NCBI RefSeq assembly: GCF_000332335.1
Contig: NZ_KB235948.1
Span: 464,033-528,032, forward strand
Source of the DNA: Kamptonema formosum PCC 10802
Lineage (GTDB): Bacteria > Cyanobacteriota > Cyanobacteriia > Cyanobacteriales > Oscillatoriaceae
DNA length: 64,000 nucleotides
Reading direction: 5' to 3'
Positions 26,956-35,300 of the stretch are shown here, piece after piece (the first letter of the stretch is position 1; every line of letters begins with the position of its first letter). The notes beneath the pieces are model-generated. The model had not been told where the DNA came from and did no database searches. It saw only the letters and a program-made list of their open reading frames with translations. A program made the position numbers and the translations under genes.

Positions 26956-29523
26956 ATGGGCAAGTTGGTGATTCTCAATGTAGTCGATGGAGATTTCGAG
27001 GGCGGTTTTACCGTCACCCTCCGGATTGAGACAGAAGGAGAACGTCGCTGGCTTGGCCATGCCAGGGGCAAGCTGCCCCCGCGTCCAGAAATACGAGAAC
27101 ACTATGCTAAATGGCAGCAACCCTATGTTGCTCTGGTGGACAGCATACGGTCTTCTGCCCGAATCAGTGTAGGAGGACCTTGTGAGGCTGATATCGCTGA
27201 AGTCAGAAGAGCCAGCAAGCAGTTAAGCGCCAGCGTCGATCAATGGCTTAACTCTCAGCTGATGTTCGAGATCACAAAGCAACTGTTATGCCACTTGACG
27301 GACAAATCGGAGGAAATTCGGTTCATCTTTCAAACTGAAAACCTTGAGCTGCAACAGTTGCCTTGGCATAGCTGGCATATTTTTAAGCAGCCCTACTACA
27401 TTAAGGCTGAGACGGGTTTATACCTGCCGGTGGAGAAGCAGCCACCAGCAACTCCCAGAGAGAAAGTAAAAGTATTAGCAGTTTTTGGAAATAACACCGG
27501 CATTGACACAGAAAAAGACTGGCAAGCGCTAAAAAATCATTTAGCAGAGGAAAGCAACGCTGAACTCATCCGTTTAGACCAGCCGGACTTAGAGACGTTA
27601 TGCGAACAGCTAGAGGAGCTAAGCCCACAGATATTCTTTTTTGCCGGTCACAGCTGCAGTGAAGAAGATAGGGAAAATGGCCAGATTGAACTGAATGCAA
27701 GCCAGAGCATAACGATTGAGGATTTAGAGTATGAGTTGACAGAAGCGGTAGAGCGGGGTTTGCTGCTAGCAATTTTCAATTCCTGCGATGGGCTGGGAAT
27801 AGCGCGGCAGCTGGCGAAGCTACACATCCCAAATATTATCGTCATGCGAGAGTCTGTGCCGGATAAGGTGGCTCAGAAGTTTTTGCAGCGTTGTCTAGAG
27901 GCATTCGCGGCTGGAAAGCCTTTACATATTGCAGTGCGGAGAGCGCGGGAAAAGATGAGGCATCTGGAAAGTCGTTTTCCCAGCGCAACTTGGCTGCCGG
28001 TGCTTTTCCAGAACCCCGCCGAACCACCTCTGACTTGGCGAGGGCTTGGCGGTATCGAAATTCAGAAGCCGTCCAATCAGGCGGCTCAAGCCGGGGAAGA
28101 ATCGGAAATCGGCAACCAAGGTTCTATCCTGTGGCTGCCAACTGTGGCTGGCAAGCCATTCCCAGCTCAGCAACAGCCTCTACCAACAGTGGTCACAGTG
28201 CCGGTGTACATTTACTGTCCCAATTGCGGTGCCCAATGTCTATCTCAGGAGATGTTTTGCTCTCAATGTGGGTTCACTTTGTCAGCTCAGCAACAGTCGT
28301 CATCAATGGGTCAGGGTTCCACTTTGCTTCAACAGCAGCCGTCAACGGGGGTTGGCAACGTCAACCAGAGCCAGCCACAGCAGCCCCCAGCGGGAGTTGG
28401 CAAACAATCTCAGCCGGTTGCTCCCATGAAAGTGGCCAACACCTTGGCAAGCGGGAGTGCCGGTGTGGGCCAAATCCTTGGCGGTCGCTACCGCATTATC
28501 CGAGTGTTGGGAAGCGGGGCGTTTGGCCGGACCTATCTTGCTGAAGATATGCAGCTACCTGGCCAGCCTCCGTGCGTTGTCAAGCAACTCAAGCCCGCTA
28601 GTTCAGATCCGTCGGTCTTAGCGATAGCAAAGCGGTTATTCAATACAGAAGCCGAAATTCTGTATAAGCTAGGGACCCACGACCAGATTCCGCGACTGCT
28701 CGCTCACTTTGAGGAAAATCAAAAATTATATTTAGTTCAGGAGTTTATTGACGGTAATGACCTGATCCAAGAACTCATACCAGGCAAGCCGTTGAGTGAG
28801 CCTGCAGTCATTGCCATTTTGCAGGATGTCCTCAAGATATTAGAGTTTGTCTACCAGCAAGATATGATTCACCGCGATATTAAGCCCTCTAACTTAATCA
28901 GACGCGCCAGGGACGGCAAATTAGTCTTGATTGACTTTGGAGCAGTTAAAGAAATCAGCAGCCAGGGAATAAGCGCGGAGTCCTCTATTATTATTGGCAC
29001 TCCCGGCTACATGCCACCCGAACAAGCTGCAGGCCGTCCGTTCCCTAACAGTGATATCTATGCGTTGGGCCAAACCGCCATCCAAGCCTTAACTGGCCAT
29101 TCCCCACGCCAATTGCCGGAAGACCCGCAAACTGGCGAAGTTATCTGGCGCGACAGGGCGCAGGTCAGCCCTCCGCTAGCGGACATTATTGACAAAATGG
29201 TGCGTAACCACCCCAGGGAAAGATACCAGTCAGCTACAGAGGTTCTACAGGATTTGGAACGCTTGACATCTCCGCCTCCAGTTCAGAGGATATCTCCCCC
29301 TGTAGGTGCGATGACATCTCCCCCTCCAGTTCAGAGGATATCTCACCCTGTAGGTGCGATGACATCTTCCCCAACAGTTCCGCAGAAGCAGACCGTCTGG
29401 CTTGCTTGGATTGCAGCCTTCATCGCTGTGGTTCTTGTTCTGGCTGGACTGTCACGTATAGCCTTTGGGCCAAAAACACCTATCCCTGAGAATCCATTAC
29501 CGGCACCAGAACATAAAAGGTGA
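26956..29523 (+). CDS. CHAT protease / zinc ribbon / Ser-Thr protein kinase / membrane fusion protein
   Basis: 855 residues. Residues ~130-370 form a CHAT (caspase-like) domain with a full His-Cys dyad: H232 in F-F-A-G-H-S-C and C277 in F-N-S-C-D-G. A zinc ribbon follows (C-P-N-C near 421-424, C-S-Q-C near 435-438), then a Gln/Pro/Ser linker. The Ser/Thr kinase domain (~509-780) has the Gly-rich loop G-S-G-A-F-G, V-V-K-Q lysine, catalytic I-H-R-D-I-K-P-S-N (~638-646), D-F-G (~660) and G-T-P-G-Y-M-P-P-E. A Pro-rich repeated stretch precedes a C-terminal membrane helix (~814-836). Protease and kinase thus sit in the cytoplasm, anchored to the membrane. It follows the sigma-like and DUF1822 genes on the same strand, with AGGGG before the ATG. 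Substrates are unknown. Confidence 0.9.
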   Translation: MGKLVILNVVDGDFEGGFTVTLRIETEGERRWLGHARGKLPPRPEIREHYAKWQQPYVALVDSIRSSARISVGGPCEADIAEVRRASKQLSASVDQWLNSQLMFEITKQLLCHLTDKSEEIRFIFQTENLELQQLPWHSWHIFKQPYYIKAETGLYLPVEKQPPATPREKVKVLAVFGNNTGIDTEKDWQALKNHLAEESNAELIRLDQPDLETLCEQLEELSPQIFFFAGHSCSEEDRENGQIELNASQSITIEDLEYELTEAVERGLLLAIFNSCDGLGIARQLAKLHIPNIIVMRESVPDKVAQKFLQRCLEAFAAGKPLHIAVRRAREKMRHLESRFPSATWLPVLFQNPAEPPLTWRGLGGIEIQKPSNQAAQAGEESEIGNQGSILWLPTVAGKPFPAQQQPLPTVVTVPVYIYCPNCGAQCLSQEMFCSQCGFTLSAQQQSSSMGQGSTLLQQQPSTGVGNVNQSQPQQPPAGVGKQSQPVAPMKVANTLASGSAGVGQILGGRYRIIRVLGSGAFGRTYLAEDMQLPGQPPCVVKQLKPASSDPSVLAIAKRLFNTEAEILYKLGTHDQIPRLLAHFEENQKLYLVQEFIDGNDLIQELIPGKPLSEPAVIAILQDVLKILEFVYQQDMIHRDIKPSNLIRRARDGKLVLIDFGAVKEISSQGISAESSIIIGTPGYMPPEQAAGRPFPNSDIYALGQTAIQALTGHSPRQLPEDPQTGEVIWRDRAQVSPPLADIIDKMVRNHPRERYQSATEVLQDLERLTSPPPVQRISPPVGAMTSPPPVQRISHPVGAMTSSPTVPQKQTVWLAWIAAFIAVVLVLAGLSRIAFGPKTPIPENPLPAPEHKR

Positions 29524-29914
29524 GAATCTGGAAGCGCTACCGCCCCTCAATCCTAACTCGCTATCCCCAATCCTAAATTTAATTAGGGGCGAGAGCGCAC
29601 CCTTGCAAAAATTTCCCTCAACAGCATTAATCACCGGCAACCCATGACGATTCAACCGGCTGCCGGTGTTGTGCCATCATAATTAAAACTCTTTGCCCCA
29701 AAGAACCCCACCCCCCAACCCCCTCCCTGCTAGCGGGGAGGGGGCGAAAAGAAAGGCGTTCATCCCCCCAATGCGCCACCGGCACACACGCCTCAAGTGC
29801 CGGCGCAACCGCCGGCATATCACTGTCGGAAAAACAATCCCAACCAACAAAAGTCAATTCCCAGAGCCATCGCCTACAATTATACTATCAGCTCCCTCCC
29901 AATAGAACTGACCT
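29524..29914. other. Intergenic region
   Basis: About 390 bp. It holds a G/C-rich hairpin of the C-C-C-C-T-C-C-C-T-G-C-T-A-G-C-G-G-G-G-A-G-G type (about 29718-29745), similar to one near 31860, and an AT-rich stretch (29870-29895) that could be the Uma2 promoter. No gene was seen. Confidence 0.5.
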
Positions 29915-30475
29915 ATGACAGCAGTCATTCAACCCACCCCCACCTTAGAGGAGTTCCTAAAACTTCCAGAAACCAAGCCCGCCTCGGAATTTATCGATGG
30001 ACAAATCATTCAGAAGCCCATGCCACAAGGTCAGCATAGCAGATTGCAAGGTAAACTTTGCGCTGCCATTAACCAAATAGCCGAACCCGCAAAGATTGCT
30101 TATGCCTTTCCAGAGTTAAGCTGCACTTTCGGCGGCGAGTCAATCGTCCCAGATATAGCCGTATTCCGGTGGGAAAGAATTCCCCTCCAGCCATCGGGGA
30201 GAATCGCCAACCGCTTTGAAATTCATCCAGACTGGGCGATTGAAATTCTTTCTCCCGAACAGAACCAAACCAAAGTCCTGGGTAAATTACTGCACTGTTC
30301 GCGGCATGGCACTGAGTTAGGGTGGTTCATCGACCCAGAAGAAGAAAGCATTCTGGCAGTATTCCCAGGGCAAAGAGTAGAATTATACCAAGGTGCGACC
30401 CCCCTTCCCATCCTAAATGGAATCGAGTTACAATTAACAGTTGAAACCGTTTTAGGCTGGTTGAGTTTTAGTTAA
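29915..30475 (+). CDS. Uma2 family endonuclease (DUF820)
   Basis: 186 residues. Family hallmarks are the opening T-L-E-E-F-L-x-L-P-E-T-K-P-A-x-E-F-I-D-G-x-I-x-x-K-P-M-P-Q-x-x-H, a PD-(D/E)XK-type core V-P-D-I-A-V-F near 83, and D-W-A-I-E-I-L-S-P-E-Q near 106. Uma2 genes occur in dozens of copies in filamentous cyanobacteria and have a restriction-endonuclease fold, but no established target. It stands alone between two repeat-rich gaps. Confidence 0.9.
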   Translation: MTAVIQPTPTLEEFLKLPETKPASEFIDGQIIQKPMPQGQHSRLQGKLCAAINQIAEPAKIAYAFPELSCTFGGESIVPDIAVFRWERIPLQPSGRIANRFEIHPDWAIEILSPEQNQTKVLGKLLHCSRHGTELGWFIDPEEESILAVFPGQRVELYQGATPLPILNGIELQLTVETVLGWLSFS

Positions 30476-30479
30476 CTAT

Positions 30480-30552
30480 TGGGCATGGGGCATGGGGCAT
30501 TGAGCATGGGGCATGGGGCATGGGGCATGGGGCATTGGGCATTGGGCATTGA
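30480..30552. repeat. GGGCATGGGGCAT simple repeat
   Basis: About seven decamers of GGGGCATGGG and GGGCATTGGG right after the Uma2 stop. Same family as 16577 and 19113. Confidence 0.92.
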
Positions 30553-30670
30553 ACCTTCCGCCGAAAGGCCCACACCGGCTCCCAAAACATGCCGGTGGAC
30601 ACCGGCACGCCCGTAAGACAGGCGTCTCGCCGGTCCCAAAAACGGGGAAACCCCCAGTCGCATCTCTACA

Positions 30671-30912
30671 AGTCGAGCTCCGAACTCCATCGTTCGAGCT
30701 CCGAACTCCATCGTTCGAGTTCCGAACTCCATCATCCGAGCTCCGAGCTCCATCAGTCGAGCTCCGAACTCCATCATCCGAGCTCCGAGCTCCATCGTTC
30801 GAGCTCCGAACTCCATCATCCGAGCTCTGAACTCCATCATCCGAGCTCCGAACTCCATCATCCGAGCTCCGAACTCCATCATCCGAGCTCCGAACTCCAT
30901 CAGTCGAGCTCC
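30671..30912. repeat. 21-bp tandem array, ~11.5 copies, core CGAGCTCCGAACTCCATC
   Basis: Units of 21 bp vary mainly at the three-base joint (GTT, ATC or AGT before CGAG). Because 21 is a multiple of three, several frames stay open on both strands (for example repeated MMEFGAR on the minus strand), but no start signal or conserved fold supports coding. A second, unrelated 21-bp array lies at 46878-47381. Confidence 0.95.
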
Positions 30913-31009
30913 CTTGGCGCAGCAAAGGCGTCCGCAAAAAAGTCACACAGGAACCAACCACCCCCCCACCGGCACGGGAGCCGGTGGAACTGGCGGAGAG
31001 CGCCCCTAC

Positions 31010-31282
31010 CTATCCCACCACCTCAAACGATTGTCCCAAGGGTTGAAACTCAGCCGTTTCCCCACGCTCCAGCTTGGATCTGATTTCAGCAAATCGCCTA
31101 ACTGTATCTTGAGAGTACAAGCGCTCCCCACAATTGAGGCAGACTTCAGCCCTAACTCTCAGCGAAGCCGTGTGAATTCCCCCCCGCAAGAGTTTAGTTA
31201 CTTCTTTCTCAACTAACTCGCCGCTGCAAACCGGGCACTTCTCAAATGGCATCACACTCACTGTCTCCTCCTCTCTCGCCAA
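31010..31282 (-). CDS. YgiT-type zinc-finger antitoxin (MqsA-like)
   Basis: 90 residues. Two zinc-binding pairs, C-P-V-C near 16-19 and C-L-N-C-G-E near 48-53, form the YgiT/MqsA N-terminal zinc finger, followed by a helical R-R-F-A-E-I-R-S-K-L end. It lacks the full C-terminal HTH domain of E. coli MqsA (131 aa), as is usual for short YgiT antitoxins. Its start lies inside the end of the DUF4258 gene (25-bp overlap), so it is the second gene of a toxin-first pair. Confidence 0.82.
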   Translation of the reverse strand: MAREEETVSVMPFEKCPVCSGELVEKEVTKLLRGGIHTASLRVRAEVCLNCGERLYSQDTVRRFAEIRSKLERGETAEFQPLGQSFEVVG

Positions 31283-31581
31283 TTAATCCACCTGTTGGGG
31301 TCAGGACGATACACTGTGATTAGCACCGCCCACTGATTTTCTTTATTGTATGCCCAAACGCTATGAACCGGCTCCCCACTGAAGGTTTGCCCGTATATCA
31401 AGCATCGGGGATACGGCTTTTCCTTAGGGTAGCTCTCAACAATCTCGCCCAGAAAAACTGAAAAGTAGATTTCATCGAAGGTCAGCCGGTCGTCCGCTGC
31501 CTCCTCATCGGCATGCTCTGTAATTCGCACCCGGTTGGCTTGAATTGCTTCTACAATATCATTGATGTCCATCTCATTCAA
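31258..31581 (-). CDS. DUF4258 protein, probable MqsR/RelE-like toxin
   Basis: 107 residues: an R-I-T-E-H-A-D-E-E-A helix near 19-28, L-T-F-D-E-I near 33, S-Y-P-K-E-K-P-Y-P-R-C-L-I-Y-G near 50-64 and a terminal V-Y-R-P-D-P-N-R-W strand, the pattern of DUF4258 (RelE/MqsR-superfamily). Many such proteins pair with YgiT zinc-finger antitoxins, and here the antitoxin gene overlaps its 3' end. RNase activity is inferred from the family. The toxin-antitoxin gene order is the same as mqsR-mqsA. Confidence 0.8.
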   Translation of the reverse strand: MNEMDINDIVEAIQANRVRITEHADEEAADDRLTFDEIYFSVFLGEIVESYPKEKPYPRCLIYGQTFSGEPVHSVWAYNKENQWAVLITVYRPDPNRWINWRERRRQ

Positions 31582-32004
31582 GTTGTAACACTAGCCTCAA
31601 ACGCCAAACGCTGGTGGCCTATCCATTATTTTTGCCCAACTACTTTCTTTGGGCTGAAGCCCAACTACAAACATAATGAAAATTGTCCCCGAGTCGGGGC
31701 GTGTCGGTAGGGCTAAAGCCCAACTACAAACCTTTTCAAGTTAGAGATTCCAGAAGCTTGTTCCCAGGCAGTAGTGCCGGTGGCACCTTGCCCGCCCCGG
31801 AACGAGGTAAACTCCCTTCAATACCCGCCCCGGAACGAAGGAATAATCCCCTCCAGCTCCCCCTCCCCGTGTGCGGGGAGGGGGGTTGGGGGGTGGGGTT
31901 CTTCATCCGGCGCTTTCGGCATTTACGCCACCCCCCACGCGCAACGCCCGGCAGATTAGCTACAATGGTAAATCGCACACGCGCAAGACAACCAGGAGAT
32001 TGCC
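31582..32004. other. Intergenic repeats between toxin gene and rpmB
   Basis: Contains two inverted-orientation copies of the TTGGGCT..AGCCCAACTACAAAC repeat (31649-31672, 31707-31732), two phrases built on CCCGCCCCGGAACGA, and a GC hairpin near 31860-31887. The purine-rich CAGGAGATTGCC before 32005 is the rpmB ribosome-binding site. No gene was seen. Confidence 0.65.
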
Positions 32005-32241
32005 ATGTCCCGCATCTGTCAGCTCACCGGCAAAAAAGCCAACAACGGCTTTGCCGTTTCCCACTCCCACCGGCGCACCCACAAGCTGCAAGAAGCCAAC
32101 CTGCAGTGGAAGCGGGTTTGGTGGCCACAAGGCAAGCGCTGGGTGAGATTGCGCCTTTCCACCAAAGCCATCAAAACCCTAGAACAAAAAGGCTTGCAGG
32201 CAATGGCCAAAGAAGCCGGCATTGATTTGAACAAATTTTAA
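32005..32241 (+). CDS. rpmB: 50S ribosomal protein L28
   Basis: 78 residues. Begins [15 protein letters not shown], has S-H-S-H-R-R-T and the W-K-R-V-W core, then [10 protein letters not shown]. Complete and of usual length. AGGAG is well placed before the ATG. The N-terminal single Cys indicates the zinc-independent form. Convergent with the hybrid kinase gene, separated by 82 bp that hold GCCCCATCGCCCA-type repeats. Confidence 0.97.
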   Translation: MSRICQLTGKKANNGFAVSHSHRRTHKLQEANLQWKRVWWPQGKRWVRLRLSTKAIKTLEQKGLQAMAKEAGIDLNKF

Positions 32242-32323
32242 ACGGCGCTGGGAATGGGGCATGATGCCCCATCGCCCAATGCCCCATCGCCCACTGCCCC
32301 AATGCCCCGATTGCCCAAACCCC

Positions 32324-35300
32324 TCACCCCTCACACAGCTGGCGCTCAATTTCCAAAGCCGCCCTTACCCGCTCAAACTCCCCCTCAATCTGGGAAACCA
32401 GCGCCGGCGCTTCTGCAGTGGTGCCGGCACGCCCCATAGCTTCCAGCTGCTTGCACAGCTCAAACATCCCAGAAGCGCCCAGAGTGCCGCTAGTTGACTT
32501 CATCGAGTGCGCCGCCGAGCGCAGCGCCACAGCATCCTCACTGCTGACAGCCGCATTAATAGATTGCAGCAGGTGGGGAAAATTTTCCAAATAGAGATCG
32601 ATCACCTCAGCGAGCGCGTCTATTTCACGCAAAGATTGCAGCATTTTGGCGTCAAGCACCGGCAGCTCTGCCGGTTCTGCCGGTCCTGACTCCGCCTCGC
32701 CTCCTGCCGGCAAGCTAGACTTTTCTGCCACAGCCGGTGGGCCCAATGCGCCGGCACTGCCATTCTCCAGGTAAACCGCCCCGTCGCGGGAAACCGAATC
32801 TGAACCTCTCGCAACCGGCTTGCACTCGCCTAGAGCTCGAACCAGCTCATCCACCCGTATGGGTTTGCTGATGTAGTCATCCATCCCCGCCCTGATGCAC
32901 TCTTCGCGATCGCCCTGCATAGCATTTGCCGTCATCGCTACAATCCTAGGACGCTTGTCCGCCGGCCACTCCTGGCAAATCTGGCTCGCCGCTGCCAAGC
33001 CATCCATTTCTGGCATCTGCACGTCCATTAGAACCACATCATAGGGCTGCCTATGCAAAGCGTCAAGCACCTCCAACCCATTACCCGCCACATCCGCTCG
33101 ATACCCCATGCGCTGCAAAGTCAGCAGAGCCACCTTTTGGTTAACCGGATGGTCTTCCGCTAGCAGAATCCGCAGGGGCAACAGTTCCCCCATAGTCCCA
33201 TCCAGCTTCCCCATCTGGAGCGACGGGTATCTTTCCTGACGCTGCCCGCCAAATATGTCAACCAGCACATTGTAGAAGTGGGACTGCTTCACCGGCTTGC
33301 TGAGCACCCCCGCCAACTCCCCACCGGCAGCCGTCTCCCGAGCTTCTTGGGTGCCAATCGAAGTCAGCATCACCACCGGCAGCCGCCCACCCGAGGGCAA
33401 AGCGTGAATTTTCCCCGCCAGAGCCACACCATCCCAGTCCGGCAGGTGCCTGTCCACAATTGCCAAATCAAACCCCTCCCCAGCTTCCAGCCACTTTAAC
33501 GCTTCCTTACCATATTTTGCCACTTTTGTCAACATCCCCCAAGACTGGGCTTGCAGAGTCAAAACCTGGCCGGTGGCACCCCTGTCACCCACAATCAGCA
33601 GGCGCTTGCCGGCGAGCATGGGGTGAGAGCCGGCTCGATCGATCGGGGATGAATGATTAACCGCAAAAGCCAGCACCGTAAAGTAAAAAGTAGAGCCAGG
33701 GGAGTGTGAGTTTTGAATTGGAGATGTTAGATTATTAAACTCATCCGGAGATGCAGCAGTTGCGGTTCCCTCAACCGCCTCGCCCAATCCGAAATCTAAC
33801 ATCGAAAATCTAAACTCCTGAGGAGGATTGCCACCCAGCCGGTCCCGGCTTTCCACCCACATCCGCCCCCCCATCATTTCGCTCAAGCGCTGGCTAATCG
33901 CCAAACCCAGCCCCGTGCCCCCATACTGGCGAGTGGTAGAAGAATCAATCTGGCTGAACGACTTGAACAGGCGGTCCATGCGCTCAGAAGGAATCCCAAT
34001 GCCGGTATCTCTGACCGCGAATTGGATTTCCCAAACAGGGCGTGGGGTGTTGAGCGCGGGGTCAAGATTTCCTGCCCCACTTTCCATCAAACCACCCCCA
34101 GTCCGAGTCCCCTCTCCGAGCTGGCGTGCCGTCACCGACACCACCACCTCACCCTCCAGCGTGAATTTCACCGCATTGCTGAGCAAATTCACCAAGATTT
34201 GGCGCAACCTGGTGACATCGCCCACAATCTCAGCCGGGGTTTGCCGGTCAATCAAGTAAGCAATTTCCAGACCTTTTTCCGCCGCCTTAGAAGCGACCAG
34301 ATCCAGAGATTCCTCAACGCAAGAGCGCAGGTTGAACGGTTGCTCCTCCAGATCCAGCTTGCCCGACTCAATTTTAGAGAAGTCCAGGATATCATTAATA
34401 ATAGCCAGCAGGGCGTCCCCGCTGCTGCGCACCGTTTCTACAAAGTCTCGCTGCTGCTGCGTCAAGCCGGTGTCCAGCAGCAAGCCGGTCATGCCAATCA
34501 CCGCATTCATCGGCGTCCTGATCTCGTGGCTCATGGTGGCCAGGAACTCACTTTTCGCCCGCGTCGCTTCCAGCGCCCCGTCGCGGGCGCTCGCCAAAGC
34601 TTCCGCATCTTGCTGGCGCTCCAGCTCCCGCCCAATCCACTGAGCCATCAGCTTTAACAGCTCGTTGTCCACCGCTCGGAAAGGCCGGTGGAGCGGAGTC
34701 GGGCTCCAAAAGCTGAGGGTGCCGTAAACTTTATCGCTGGCGACCACCGGCGTGCCAATATAAGCCTGTTGGGGAAACGGCGATCCTGCAGGAAGGCGGG
34801 GGCAGCTCGACACCATCAGCGACTCAAAATAAAGAGGCTCCCTGCGCCGCACCGTCTCCCGGCAGTACATTTGGCGCAAGTCAAACACCTCCCCTTTTTT
34901 AATCGCGTGGTGTGGGGATTGAGCGGCTATCACCTGATAGGAATCGCCCTCGATGCGAGACAAAATACCGTATTTCAAACCGAAGCGGCGGCGTCCCATT
35001 GCCAGAAGACCTTGGAGGCGCTTTTCAAAACTGAGTTTGCCGGCGGAAGTAATTTTATACAGCCCCCGAATTGAAGCCTCACTGTCTCGCAGTTCGTTCT
35101 CGGCAAGGACGCGGTGGGTGATGTCGCGGGAAACCGTTACCACTTCTTGGACTTTCTTTGAAATCGGGTCGCGGACAGTGCGGCTGGTGGTTTCAAACCA
35201 AATGTACTCGCCATCTTTGCGGCGGATGCGATAGCTGATGGTGTAAGTTGCCGGCGCGTCGATCAGGGCGGCGCGGGTTTTTTTCAGCTCTGCCAAATCT

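Noticed and set aside
30472-30961. Heptad-like ORF with repeated MMEFGAR on the minus strand, and overlapping frames
   Set aside because: Translation of a 21-bp tandem array plus GGGCAT repeats; open in several frames, no ribosome-binding site.
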